From positions 1-24,596 of the forward strand of contig JAQUTS010000006.1 in assembly GCA_028694275.1 (NCBI GenBank): DNA of 24,596 nt, given 5' to 3'. The stretch comes from Candidatus Gastranaerophilales bacterium (GTDB lineage Bacteria; Cyanobacteriota; Vampirovibrionia; Gastranaerophilales; CAJFVJ01). Positions 1-7,942 of the stretch are shown here, piece by piece. The notes beneath the pieces were generated by a model. The model was not told where the DNA came from, did no database searches, and was given only the letters and a program-made list of their open reading frames with translations. The position numbers were made by a program, and so were the translations under genes. Each line of letters begins with the position of its first letter. Positions within the stretch are counted from its first letter, which is position 1.

Positions 1-692
1 TTGGACTCTCAGCAGGTGTAATGATTTATATTTCGCTTGTAGAGCTTTTACCCGAAGCTGAACAACTTTTGGCTCATACATCAGGGCCTTTGACAGCCAA
101 AATGTTCGCTTTTTGTGTATTTACGGTCGGTATTTTGATAGCAGGCCTTATCGACTACTGCATACCTGATCACATTGAGCAAGGCTGGATCAAAAGCAAG
201 ATAAAAGGTAAAGAAGACTACAAGCCCAAAAAAAACACCCATGGGCTATACAGGGTCGGTTTTTTGACAGCTGTGACAATAGCAATACACAATTTCCCCG
301 AAGGTCTTGCGACATTCTTCTCAGGCTACGCTGATACTACATTGGGTATTTCAATCGCCTTTGCAATAGCAATCCACAATATTCCCGAAGGTATGTCTGT
401 TGCAATCCCTATTCATCAGGCAACAGGAAGCAAAGCAAAAGCATTTGCATATTCCTTGTTATCAGGTCTGACAGAGCCATTGGGGGCATTATTCGGATTT
501 ATTTTCCTAAGACACTTCTTGAACGATTTTGTCTTTGCGATTTTGTATGCTCTTATAGCAGGAATTATGGTTTACATCTCATTTGATGAACTTTTACCCG
601 CATCGAGAGAATACGGAAAAGACGGCCATGTGACCATTTTCGGAATAGTATCAGGGATGCTTATTATCGGTATGAGTTTGGCACTTTTATAG
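1..692 (+). CDS. zupT: ZIP-family divalent metal transporter, ZupT-like (5' end outside window)
   Basis: Inner-membrane importer of divalent metals (Zn, Fe, Mn and others in the ZupT family). The reading frame is open to the window edge (first full codon at 3). It reads GLSAGVM before the methionine at 21, and this matches the ZupT stretch near residue 40 of E. coli ZupT, so the ATG at 21 is internal and about 30-40 N-terminal residues are missing. Both family signatures that build the metal site are present: HNFPEG (residues 90-95 counted from the ATG at 21) and HNIPEG (119-124). Further hydrophobic helices follow, including SGLTEPLGA, and the C-terminus looks complete. A lysine-rich cytoplasmic loop lies at residues 57-72. 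What I see is a normal family member; substrate preference cannot be read from sequence. The next gene starts 105 bp downstream on the same strand with its own ribosome site. Confidence 0.9.
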   Translation, partial: GLSAGVMIYISLVELLPEAEQLLAHTSGPLTAKMFAFCVFTVGILIAGLIDYCIPDHIEQGWIKSKIKGKEDYKPKKNTHGLYRVGFLTAVTIAIHNFPEGLATFFSGYADTTLGISIAFAIAIHNIPEGMSVAIPIHQATGSKAKAFAYSLLSGLTEPLGALFGFIFLRHFLNDFVFAILYALIAGIMVYISFDELLPASREYGKDGHVTIFGIVSGMLIIGMSLALL

Positions 693-797
693 TTTTTGTT
701 CAAATTTGTAATTTGATTGAATTAAATTTTTTTAAGGCTTTCCTTTTTATAAAAAACATGTGTAATAATTCTATTATGTATTAATAGAGGGCGGAGT

Positions 798-1487
798 ATG
801 GATAGAAAAAAAGTAAGAGCTGCTTTATTTGTTTTGATTTTATTTGCAGGTATGCACACAATGGCAAATGCCCAACAAGATGCCCACATCAAGCCGGCCA
901 TTTATCACAAAAACAAACCTGTAACCCTAACGCAACAAGACTACGAAAAAATGCAAAAGTACAAAATTTGTACAAAAGATGAAGCACTTATGACTGCGCT
1001 TTATTCAATGGAAGGTTCGATGGCGGATTTTTCAAGAAGAGCAATCTTGGGCGAAAATCTCACAGGCAAACCTATCAAGGTTCAATTCAAAAACCTTGGT
1101 GAAATCGACCCAAAATATCAAAACTATGATGCTTTGGGGTGGAAAATCGGAAGCAGATTGTATATTTTTATCAATGACAAGCACAAAACTGCACCGCCAC
1201 AGGCTCTTGCAAGCCTTCTAAGCCATGAAGCCATGCATCAAGATGCATTCAATTCAACCAATGAAGAAACCTACGCCTGGACAATGGAAGCTGCAACCTG
1301 GACGAATTACATCAAGAAAAACCCCACATTGCAGACTCAAACAGAATACCCCCTTGTTCGTCGTCTCAACACTCTTAACGATCTTTTTGTAAAAGCGAAT
1401 TACACTGATAAATACATCAGAAAAGTAGTCAAAACAAATGACGGATACCGTGATTTACCGGTAAGATCTCCCGGTTTTGAACAGTAA
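798..1487 (+). CDS. Secreted protein with HEXXH zinc-peptidase motif
   Basis: 229 aa. A Sec-type signal peptide is clear (positive MDRKK, hydrophobic core to about residue 19, likely cleavage near ANA-QQ at 24-26), so the mature protein is exported. The centre carries HEAMH (143-147) in the context LLSHEAMHQDAF, followed by the acidic pair E156-E157. This is the layout of a gluzincin-type zinc metallopeptidase (two His plus a downstream Glu). I do not recognise the family beyond that motif and cannot say what it cleaves. The rest looks globular, without repeats or further membrane segments. The start is supported by AGAGG at 786-790, seven bases upstream. It is followed by a strong hairpin terminator at 1513-1539 shared with the convergent next gene. 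Function as a peptidase is inferred from one motif only. Confidence 0.8.
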   Translation: MDRKKVRAALFVLILFAGMHTMANAQQDAHIKPAIYHKNKPVTLTQQDYEKMQKYKICTKDEALMTALYSMEGSMADFSRRAILGENLTGKPIKVQFKNLGEIDPKYQNYDALGWKIGSRLYIFINDKHKTAPPQALASLLSHEAMHQDAFNSTNEETYAWTMEAATWTNYIKKNPTLQTQTEYPLVRRLNTLNDLFVKANYTDKYIRKVVKTNDGYRDLPVRSPGFEQ

Positions 1488-1512
1488 AAACCAAAATCAA
1501 ACAAATAAACAA

Positions 1513-1539
1513 AAGACCACAACCAAAAGTTGTGGTCTT
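1513..1539. terminator. Bidirectional intrinsic terminator
   Basis: Perfect 11-bp stem (1513-1523 with 1529-1539) around a 5-base loop, between the stops of two convergent genes (1487 and 1559). The T-rich side is best for minus-strand transcripts from the EF-hand-like gene; the plus side has only a short pyrimidine run. Confidence 0.8.
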
Positions 1540-1558
1540 CTCTTATGCAGAATTAAAC

Positions 1559-1963
1559 TTACACTTTAAGATCAATAGGAGGCTGAAGCTGATCAGCCGT
1601 AATTGTGCTTGGATCCTGAAAGTCATATCTGCTGTTTGTTTGAGTTCCCTCAGGAGGTCTGCCTCCTTTAGGCGGGGCTTGTAGTGTACCGCTTTCGATT
1701 CCTTTTTTGAAATCATCAACGGTAATAGATTCACCATCAGATGAAACTTCGTCAAATTTTGCTAAAAGATCCTCCAAACCTTCTGTAGGTTTGCCTTCTG
1801 ATGAAAATTTGTCAATCAAAGACTGTAATTGATCCTTTGTTATGGAAGTACCGTCTCCGCCGGCTTCTGTTGATAGTTTACCAAACATATCTTCTGCTGA
1901 AGGCGGTTTTTGTACTTGTGTATAAGCACTCATCGCACTTGTTGAACTGATTCCGTTTACCAT
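1559..1963 (-). CDS. EF-hand-like small protein with degenerate calcium loops
   Basis: 134 aa. The N-terminus (MVNGISSTSAMSAY, then a proline-rich linker and AEDMFGKL) resembles small bacterial EF-hand proteins that continue with FxKLDxDGDG. Two helix-loop-helix units are visible: FGKL to SLIDKF with loop GGDGTSIT (about 35-42), and LAKFDEVSSDGESITVDDF (67-85). A third half-motif, STITADQL, lies at 119-126. All three share S/T-I-T-x-D-x-L/F. The loops keep the DG pair but lack most of the acidic positions 1, 3 and 5 of a canonical 12-residue EF loop, so calcium binding is doubtful. There is no signal peptide. The start is supported by AGGAG seven bases upstream. It lies opposite the secreted peptidase gene and has a TATACT -10 box inside an imperfect palindrome upstream. 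The cellular role is unknown. Confidence 0.75.
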   Translation of the reverse strand: MVNGISSTSAMSAYTQVQKPPSAEDMFGKLSTEAGGDGTSITKDQLQSLIDKFSSEGKPTEGLEDLLAKFDEVSSDGESITVDDFKKGIESGTLQAPPKGGRPPEGTQTNSRYDFQDPSTITADQLQPPIDLKV

Positions 1964-1990
1964 AATAAATCTCCTATGTTTTACAAAAAG

Positions 1991-2019
1991 AGTATAAGCC
2001 CTTTTCGTAAAAGACTTAT
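1991..2019 (-). promoter_or_regulatory. Probable -10 box overlapping an imperfect palindrome, upstream of the EF-hand-like gene
   Basis: The minus strand has TATACT at 1996-1991, about 28 bases before the start codon; no good -35 box is seen. An imperfect 26-bp inverted repeat (1994-2019, 10 of 13 pairs) overlaps it and could be an operator. Confidence 0.4.
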
Positions 2020-2109
2020 GGCTCTAAAGAGTCATTTTCAGAGATGTTCGACGATTTTTCATCCAAATATATGAGGCTTTTTGTGTGTTTATCGTTTATA
2101 CAAGAGTAT

Positions 2110-2264
2110 GGATAACTATTACAATTATCACAGATGAATAACTTTCATTCCGATCAAGGATGGCACCCCTCAAAGGTTTAGCTAAGGAAAGCACTTTACG
2201 ACATATCTCAAAAGGAATGATAGTTATACAGAACCCCTTGCCTTGTGCGGGGGTTTTGTATTTT
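2110..2264 (+). ncRNA. Candidate small RNA
   Basis: This 300-bp gap between two minus-strand genes has no plus-strand ORF but shows RNA-like structure. 2138-2151 pairs with 2214-2227 (13 of 14 pairs, one T-T mismatch), enclosing about 60 bases, and a GC-rich hairpin followed by Ts closes the plus strand at 2232-2264. A terminator with no gene in front of it suggests a free-standing transcript. I compared it by eye with SRP RNA, 6S RNA and common riboswitches and found no match. The 5' end is a guess and no convincing promoter was found. Confidence 0.35.
2232..2264 (+). terminator. Intrinsic terminator (plus strand)
   Basis: AACCCC (2232-2237) pairs with GGGGTT (2250-2255), with a possible inner GC/GC pair, and TTTTGTATTTT follows. 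The T-tract is on the plus strand only, so it does not serve the minus-strand DHH gene that ends at 2263. Confidence 0.6.
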
Positions 2265-3462
2265 AGCCAAGAGTTTCTGCCGCTTGAATAAAGGAACTCA
2301 CAAATCCGTTGATTTTTTTAGGATCCAAAGAAAAGACTCTTCCGCCCGCACGATCAGGATGCCCTCCTGCGGCCAAATCAGGGTCGATATTTTTTTTGAT
2401 GTGCCCGATAAGTTGACTTGCATAATCATCTTTTGTCGTGATGCTCATCTGATAAACTTCACTGTTTGGGGCAACTCTATAAAAAGCAATCGCGCCTTTA
2501 ACATCTTTTAGCTTTTCTTTTTGCACATCGCTCAAATAAGGATCATTGGGGTCATTAGCAAGAACTCTGGTTCTTAAATCACCCAAAATTGTACTGGTTT
2601 TTGGATTGTCCATTCCCATTTTGGCCCATTTTGCATCATCAGGCGCAATCACAAGGTATGCCAATTTTCCGTTTTGACTGATATTAATTTGAGAATAAAT
2701 ATCTTTTCTAAAAGATTTATCTTCTTTATTGAGTTTTGAAAGTACGTTCAAATGCTTGTGGACTTTGTCTTTACGCCTTTGAGATAAGGCTCCTTCTATT
2801 TTTTCTAGCACCTCCTTGGATAAAGGGTGCTCATCCAAAAGAGGCCTTTTGATAACAGATGGAACTTTTGAAGATGTATCAATCGCTATTAATTTTGACT
2901 TGTTATAATCGCTCAAAACACCGCAATACAAATGCTGCAGGTCTCTTTGGGAGAGTTTGACTCCCATTCCTTCTTTGAGCAATCTATACACCATGCCGCA
3001 TGTAGAATGAGCTTTTGAGTCAATAAACATATCACTTTCTATGGTAGAGGGCAATATATCATGGTGATCAAGGCCGATTCTTTTTTCGGGTTTTTGCCCC
3101 AAAATCACGTCATTGTGGCCGTTTGGGATTCTTTCTTTTGCGTTGTAGTCAAGGCTGAAAGTAAGATCGGATGGCTTGTTGCCTGCTTTTTTGAGTTTTA
3201 ATTTTTCCCAAAAATTAATAAAAAGCCCTTTTGTGTCCTCAGGATTGTAACAAAAACTCACTTTTTTACCGAGTTTTTTCAGCCATTTAATTACTACCAA
3301 AGATGAATTTATTGCATCTTCATCCAAAGAGCCATGCGCTGAAACCTGTATTTCTCCGGCTTCTGCAACATTATGAGCAATATCAACAACCGTCTTTTTG
3401 GGTGTTTTTATTGCGCCGAAATTAAGTTTTGGGTGGTTATAATTATTTATGCAAGAAAGCAT
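2263..3462 (-). CDS. DHH/DHHA1 phosphoesterase, NrnA-like
   Basis: 399 aa. This family cleaves short oligonucleotides, pAp or cyclic dinucleotide products using two Mn ions in the cytoplasm. The DHH-domain metal ligands are recognisable: H43-x3-D47-x-D49 (SAHGSLDED), D105 in SLDYN, the DHH triplet 132-134 in GLDHHD, and D185 in GVLSDYNKS. The C-terminal DHHA1 domain has the substrate-binding signature GGHPDRAGG at 366-374. It is longer than typical NrnA (about 310-340 aa), owing to an N-terminal tail of about 35 residues and inserts after the first motif and around 190-260. The N-terminal tail contains NFGAI, a short motif I associate with proteins of Gastranaerophilales-type genomes (recall, not proof). 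The start has only a weak ribosome site, but a good promoter lies upstream. Whether the substrate is nanoRNA, pAp or pApA is not decidable here. Confidence 0.85.
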   Translation of the reverse strand: MLSCINNYNHPKLNFGAIKTPKKTVVDIAHNVAEAGEIQVSAHGSLDEDAINSSLVVIKWLKKLGKKVSFCYNPEDTKGLFINFWEKLKLKKAGNKPSDLTFSLDYNAKERIPNGHNDVILGQKPEKRIGLDHHDILPSTIESDMFIDSKAHSTCGMVYRLLKEGMGVKLSQRDLQHLYCGVLSDYNKSKLIAIDTSSKVPSVIKRPLLDEHPLSKEVLEKIEGALSQRRKDKVHKHLNVLSKLNKEDKSFRKDIYSQINISQNGKLAYLVIAPDDAKWAKMGMDNPKTSTILGDLRTRVLANDPNDPYLSDVQKEKLKDVKGAIAFYRVAPNSEVYQMSITTKDDYASQLIGHIKKNIDPDLAAGGHPDRAGGRVFSLDPKKINGFVSSFIQAAETLG

Positions 3463-3495
3463 TTAAATTTCTGTCTTTTTCTTCTATAAATGTAT

Positions 3496-3525
3496 ATTAT
3501 ACAAAATAAATTTAACAATCTACAA
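3496..3525 (-). promoter_or_regulatory. Sigma-70-type promoter for the DHH phosphoesterase gene
   Basis: On the minus strand TTGTAG (3525-3520), an 18-base spacer and a perfect TATAAT (3501-3496) lie about 35-60 bases before the start codon. Confidence 0.6.
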
Positions 3526-3654
3526 TGCTTAAGTAATGTAAAAATTAAAAATTGATATAACATTCCCAAAATGTTGCAATTCTTATCTTATAGAAAAATG
3601 GTTAATTGATAAGTCATTTCTTTTGTACTAAAAATAGACGCAAAGGAGAAAATC

Positions 3655-4032
3655 ATGACAAAAAAAGTTTATATACCTGAGGGAACATCTGTCGTAGGGC
3701 CTTATTCACCTGCCATTGAGACGGATGGGTTTGTATTTTTATCAGGACAAATCCCAATCGACAGCCAAACAGGCAAAATAATCGACGGCGATATAAAAGC
3801 CCAAACAGAAAAATGCCTCAAAAACCTTGATAACCTTCTCAAGGCGGCAGATTTGACCACCCAAAATGTCATAAAAACAACAATTTATCTGACAAATATG
3901 GCTGATTACGCCGTAGTAAACCAAGTCTACGGAGAATTTTTTACCGCTCCTTACCCTGCAAGAACTGCCATAAATGTTGTGGCACTTCCATTGGGAGCAA
4001 AAGTTGAAATAGAAGTCATCGCCAAAAGATAA
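3655..4032 (+). CDS. ridA: RidA/YjgF family enamine/imine deaminase
   Basis: 125 aa, the usual family length. RidA hydrolyses reactive 2-aminoacrylate and other enamine/imine intermediates made by PLP enzymes, releasing ammonia and the keto acid; it works as a cytoplasmic trimer. Conserved features seen: GPYSPA at 15-20, the FLSGQIP strand at 28-34, and the C-terminal block PARTAINVVALPLGAKVEIEV with R103 (binds the substrate carboxylate; R105 in E. coli) and E118 (E120 in E. coli). The start is fixed by AAAGGAG at 3642-3648, six bases upstream. The gene stands alone: divergent from the DHH gene and convergent with the GLUG gene, with a gap of only 10 bp. A 6-bp inverted repeat (AACATT/AATGTT, 3559-3575) upstream could be an operator, but this is weak. 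Confidence 0.95.
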   Translation: MTKKVYIPEGTSVVGPYSPAIETDGFVFLSGQIPIDSQTGKIIDGDIKAQTEKCLKNLDNLLKAADLTTQNVIKTTIYLTNMADYAVVNQVYGEFFTAPYPARTAINVVALPLGAKVEIEVIAKR

Positions 4033-4042
4033 AATTCAAAAT

Positions 4043-5665
4043 TTAACTAAAATATTTGAACGAAGTTTGAGAATTTGTATCAAGAATCTTTTTGACTGCT
4101 TCTTTTTCAGAAGACACGGCTTTGTATTCAACCTCTATAGAAGCTTGTTCCAGCTGAAGTTTTTTGTCCTGTGAATTGATTCTGGTCACGGTGTTTTCAT
4201 ATTTGTTTTCAGCAGAAGCATCATCACCTTTAAACAATTCATCATACAATTGCGGCACTGTTCTCCAATCAATGACCTCGTAATCTGAACCGCCTATACT
4301 CATAGGAGATTGTGTGTATACATCAGCATCACGCACAAGAGAATAAGTACCGTTTCTTAAATATTCTTCCAAAAGCGAACCGTAGTCTTGATTATTTGTT
4401 CCCATAAGGGTCGGTGTATCCCCTGTCAAATCCCAAACAGTAGGATCCCATCCACCGTTTGAAATATAGTTATTATTGGCAATTTGAGACGTTGTTAATC
4501 CTTGTGCATTAAATATCGCAGTTCCAAGCTTGCTTCCGACACCAACTGTGTTTATATCGGTATTCCAAAAACAGGTACTATCAACAACACTACCTGAATC
4601 ACTCCAAGTTTCACCTGAAAAACCACCTATGTGAGAGCCGGTGCCCGAAACCTCACCCGTAGCGTACGAGTTGGTGATATTAACCCAGCCCATTTTTCCG
4701 ATAAAACCGCCGACATCACTGATACCGCTAACATTACCTGTAGCATAAGCATTTGTAATAGTTGCATTATCAAAACTTCTGCCGACGAAACCGCCGACAG
4801 ATGTGTTCCCTTTTACATCGCCCATCGCATAACAATTTGTAATATCAGCATTCGCCTGACTGTTATAACCGATAAAGCCGCCTACTTGATAATTTCCGTT
4901 CACATCAACATTAGCATAAGAATTTTTGACAGTATTATTATAGTTGTAGCCGATAAGACCACCCACAGAATCATAACCTGAAACCTTTCCTTCTGCAGCA
5001 ACATTATCAACCTTACCATAGTTACTTCCTACAAGAGCTCCAACGCTTGAACCCGTTGTTGTAATATTGACATTCGCCAAAGACAAGTTTGAAATACTTG
5101 CGGAAGTAGAAGTTCTTGAAAACAGTCCGACATTACTTTGAGTTGAATTAATGCTCAAGCCTGATATTGTATGCCCTTGCCCATCAAAAGCACCTGTAAA
5201 ATTGCCGTTGATAAAGGACGTATTCAAAGTACCCAAGCTTGATAAATCTATATCACAATTGAGTACATACTTCCCTGCCAAAGCAGCTGTTGCGGCTGCA
5301 TCACCACCATTCATAACTGCTACAAGATTCATAAAATCTTCCTGAGAATTGATAGTAACAGCAGTAGGATCAGCGGCGGCGGGAGCATTCATAACGCCAA
5401 ATCCGTTCACAAAATTATTGGTAGTGTTGTTGATAACTTTGTAACCTATTTCAGCCAAATTCGCAAAAGTAATGCCCTGAAGGGATGATTGTGTCGGTAC
5501 AAAAAGCTTACGATTGGAAATACTGTTATTGTATTGAGTTGCAACGTTTTCAAGCTCTGAAGAAAGTCTTAATCTGCGTTGGCAAATTCGCTGCATACGA
5601 TATTCAAGGTCAACTTGCCTTGACGTTAAAGATAGGAATCTCGCTTGATTAGACGATATACCCAA
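4043..5665 (-). CDS. GLUG-repeat protein with helical, flagellar-protein-like ends
   Basis: 540 aa from the TTG at 5665. An upstream ATG at 5698 would add 11 residues but has no ribosome site and lies at the predicted transcription start. The TTG has AAGGA seven bases upstream and gives a clean start GISSNQARFLSLTSRQ. Residues 1-80 and the last 60 or so are predicted heptad-rich helices. Between them is a beta-repeat domain: a lead-in strand region (about 120-215) and six GLUG units of the type GGFIGYN...ITNCYAMGDVKG (about 215-370), then a closing module ending in WDLTGDTPTLMG. I recall similar N- and C-terminal helices in uncharacterised Melainabacteria-type proteins. There is no signal peptide, so export would need another route, such as the flagellar type III apparatus; that is inference. 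A sigma-28-like promoter precedes it. It is a structural relative of the GLUG flagellin at 19355. Confidence 0.8.
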   Translation of the reverse strand: MGISSNQARFLSLTSRQVDLEYRMQRICQRRLRLSSELENVATQYNNSISNRKLFVPTQSSLQGITFANLAEIGYKVINNTTNNFVNGFGVMNAPAAADPTAVTINSQEDFMNLVAVMNGGDAAATAALAGKYVLNCDIDLSSLGTLNTSFINGNFTGAFDGQGHTISGLSINSTQSNVGLFSRTSTSASISNLSLANVNITTTGSSVGALVGSNYGKVDNVAAEGKVSGYDSVGGLIGYNYNNTVKNSYANVDVNGNYQVGGFIGYNSQANADITNCYAMGDVKGNTSVGGFVGRSFDNATITNAYATGNVSGISDVGGFIGKMGWVNITNSYATGEVSGTGSHIGGFSGETWSDSGSVVDSTCFWNTDINTVGVGSKLGTAIFNAQGLTTSQIANNNYISNGGWDPTVWDLTGDTPTLMGTNNQDYGSLLEEYLRNGTYSLVRDADVYTQSPMSIGGSDYEVIDWRTVPQLYDELFKGDDASAENKYENTVTRINSQDKKLQLEQASIEVEYKAVSSEKEAVKKILDTNSQTSFKYFS

Positions 5666-5703
5666 TTTCGTTTCCTTCAGCTTTTTACCAACACACATTC
5701 GTC

Positions 5704-5731
5704 ATGTCGGTATTTCCAAAGGTTTACTTTA
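5704..5731 (-). promoter_or_regulatory. Sigma-28 (FliA)-like flagellar promoter
   Basis: Minus strand TAAAGTAA (5731-5724), then ACCGACAT (5711-5704), 16 bases between TAAA and the -10 element. Consensus is TAAAGTTT / GCCGATAA with 15. Matches are 6 of 8 and 5 of 8. It predicts transcription starting near 5697, leaving a leader of about 30 bases that contains the AAGGA site for the TTG start. Confidence 0.5.
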
Positions 5732-5790
5732 AACAAATAGGGAGCATGTTACATTTTTGTTACATGGCTGAAAGATTAAATACAAAAGGC

Positions 5791-5815
5791 TCACAGATAA
5801 TTATCAGGTCTGTGA
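5791..5815 (-). terminator. Terminator after the PocR-PAS kinase gene
   Basis: TCACAGA/TCTGTGA 7-bp stem with an 11-base loop, starting 4 bases after the stop codon at 5820. On the minus strand it is followed by CCTTTTGTATTT. Confidence 0.6.
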
Positions 5816-5819
5816 ATTT

Positions 5820-7808
5820 TTAATTAAACTTGGGCAATTCTATAGAAAAAATATTTTTGCCATCTTCCGTAACTTCAAAATTTATGCTTCCGTCAAAACT
5901 TTCTATAATTGCCTTGCAAAGGCTCATCTCAAGACCTGTTTTTTGGGTATTATCAGTTTCAAGCATTGTAATATCTGACACTTTACTAAACAAAGACTCT
6001 TTATGAATTGCAGGAATATTATGCCCCAAGCTTATTATTTTAAGATTGATATAACCGTCTTTTTCTGACAAAGCAAGCCTGATGGGGCTCTTTTCCAAAG
6101 AACAATCTATTGCCTTGGTCAAAATATTTGTAAGCACCTGCACAATTCTTGATTTATCAGCTTTGATGTTTGATGCGATTTCAAAGTTATCAAATTCAAA
6201 TTTTGTACCAAATTTGTTATCATCAAGAGTTTTTTGAATAATCAAACGCAAATCATAGATTTTTAGGTTGTAATCAGCACTTCTTGTCTCGATTTTTTCT
6301 ATATCGATAATATCATTTACCAAATTAATCAAACGCGCATTGTTTATATTTGCCAATTCAATCAATTCTTTTGCATGAGTGCAAATTGTGTTGTTGAGAC
6401 TGCCTGAAATAACCACCAAAGCACCCCTTATTGCGTTAAGTTGAGATCTCAGTTCATGGCTTATTATCGACATAAATTCATGCTTTGATTTGTCAAAACA
6501 TCTGCGCTCAGTAATATCAAGAGAATACCCCGTTGTGCCGATAACCTCACCGTCAGTACCGATAATAGGAACTTTGAAGGTTTCAAACCATTTGACTCCA
6601 TCAGGTGTCGTAATCTGCTCTTCAATCGCCTTATGTTTTTTTGTTCTGATTATATATTGATCATCCCTCATATAATTTTCGGCCATTTTCCCCGGGAAAA
6701 AATCCAAATCTGTCTTGCCCAAAATTTCATCAATAGGCGTTTTGCAATTCTGAGAGAACTCTTTATTAACAGCAATAAACCTGCCATCTGTGTCTTTTAG
6801 CCAGGCCATAAAAGGAAGATTTTCCAAAATTGCCAAAAATTGGGTTTGAGCATTATTAACAGTCTGTTCCAAAATTTTTCTTGAATTTACATCTCTTATA
6901 GATACAATTTTGGAGCAATCATCGTCATAACACATCTCACTCATATTGATTTCGACCCATAGCTGAGTGCCGTCTTTTCTGATTCCTTTTGTCTCGCAAG
7001 CAGGGCAAGAAAAATCATCGATTGAATCAAAACCTGAATCGCTGTGAGATTTTTCAATAATAAAATCAAGTTTCTGCCCGATTATTTCAGATTTTTCATA
7101 GGCAAACATTTTTTCCAAAGTTGTATTACAAAACCTAATTACCCCCGAAGAATCAATCAAAACAATACCATCAGGCAAACTATTCAAAAGCAGATTAACC
7201 TTTTGCGCATTTCTTGATATTTTCAAATTTTTGTACCCTATTTGAGATAGTGAATTGGCCACAAGGTACATAAGCTTGGCAACGGCCTCTATTCTGTCTT
7301 CAGATAATATTCTGACATTACTCAAGGCCTCAGGGATTTTTTGAGCGACATCAGGGCCTACAACATCCATAATTTGTTGAAAATCACCAACATCAGGCGA
7401 CTTTGAGAGCACTTGTCCGCCAAGCATTGCCCCTATCAATTTACCATCGACAATAATCGGAGCCGAAAAATCAATCAAACCGGCATGACACCTATAAATA
7501 AGAGGTTTACCCTGCTCAAAAGAAGCCTTCCCCGCGCTTAAGTCGCATTCGTTGCAACGCTTGAAACCCTCTTCTGTCGTCCTTACGCACTTTTCACAAA
7601 AATCAGAAAAATTACTCGGAGCCGTAACAGGGCCTTGGTGATCCAAAGTAATGCTTGCAACACCCATAGCCTTCGCAAAAGTATCTTGAAACTCTTGTAA
7701 AAAATCCAAATCTATCACATCAGAGAGTTTAATTTCTTCAAGAGCGTTTTTTTCAAGTAGCATAAACTGTTTTTCCAATCTATTTTGAGAAAAATGAGAC
7801 AACGACAA
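5820..7808 (-). CDS. PocR-PAS-PAS sensor histidine kinase with degenerate ATPase domain
   Basis: 662 aa, no membrane segments, so a cytoplasmic sensor. Domains in order: PocR ligand-binding domain (about 28-190), with the cysteine set C71-x2-C74-x10-C85-x2-C88 and C107; PAS 1 (about 200-315); PAS 2 (about 320-435) ending in DITERR; HisKA with H451 in SIISHELRSQLNAI; HATPase_c (about 545-660). PocR domains bind small hydrocarbons or metabolites in known regulators; four cysteines may bind a metal. The ATPase boxes are eroded: the N-box reads NILTKA, with K565 where the Mg-binding Asn belongs; the G1 box DxGxG is SLGHN (593-597); the G2 box is QKTGLEMSL. It may be a pseudokinase or a phosphatase/receptor-only protein. 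The 5' codon is TTG with AAAAGGGG almost touching it; the TTG two codons later (7802) is better spaced (7 bases). No response regulator lies next to it. Confidence 0.85.
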   Translation of the reverse strand: MSLSHFSQNRLEKQFMLLEKNALEEIKLSDVIDLDFLQEFQDTFAKAMGVASITLDHQGPVTAPSNFSDFCEKCVRTTEEGFKRCNECDLSAGKASFEQGKPLIYRCHAGLIDFSAPIIVDGKLIGAMLGGQVLSKSPDVGDFQQIMDVVGPDVAQKIPEALSNVRILSEDRIEAVAKLMYLVANSLSQIGYKNLKISRNAQKVNLLLNSLPDGIVLIDSSGVIRFCNTTLEKMFAYEKSEIIGQKLDFIIEKSHSDSGFDSIDDFSCPACETKGIRKDGTQLWVEINMSEMCYDDDCSKIVSIRDVNSRKILEQTVNNAQTQFLAILENLPFMAWLKDTDGRFIAVNKEFSQNCKTPIDEILGKTDLDFFPGKMAENYMRDDQYIIRTKKHKAIEEQITTPDGVKWFETFKVPIIGTDGEVIGTTGYSLDITERRCFDKSKHEFMSIISHELRSQLNAIRGALVVISGSLNNTICTHAKELIELANINNARLINLVNDIIDIEKIETRSADYNLKIYDLRLIIQKTLDDNKFGTKFEFDNFEIASNIKADKSRIVQVLTNILTKAIDCSLEKSPIRLALSEKDGYINLKIISLGHNIPAIHKESLFSKVSDITMLETDNTQKTGLEMSLCKAIIESFDGSINFEVTEDGKNIFSIELPKFN

Positions 7809-7942
7809 ACCCCTTTTAAGAGCGCATAATCACTATAAAAAGAAAAATTAGGGATAAGAATATTATACCAAAGCTGTCAAGAGTTTTCCCAAGCGACACA
7901 AGAGATTGAAATGAATTGGCATAAAAACTTTTTTGGCCTAAA

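Noticed and set aside
2140..2227. SRP RNA, 6S RNA or a known riboswitch
   Set aside because: None of the conserved cores (for example GGAAGGAAGCAGC, or the glycine, cobalamin, TPP and SAM motifs) is present.
5666..5698. ATG at 5698 as start of the GLUG protein
   Set aside because: No ribosome site, and it lies at the predicted sigma-28 transcript start; the TTG at 5665 has a well-spaced AAGGA.
4043..5698. CRISPR-like or DNA-level repeats in the GLUG genes
   Set aside because: The repeats are protein-level GLUG units with varied DNA; no identical repeats with regular spacers.
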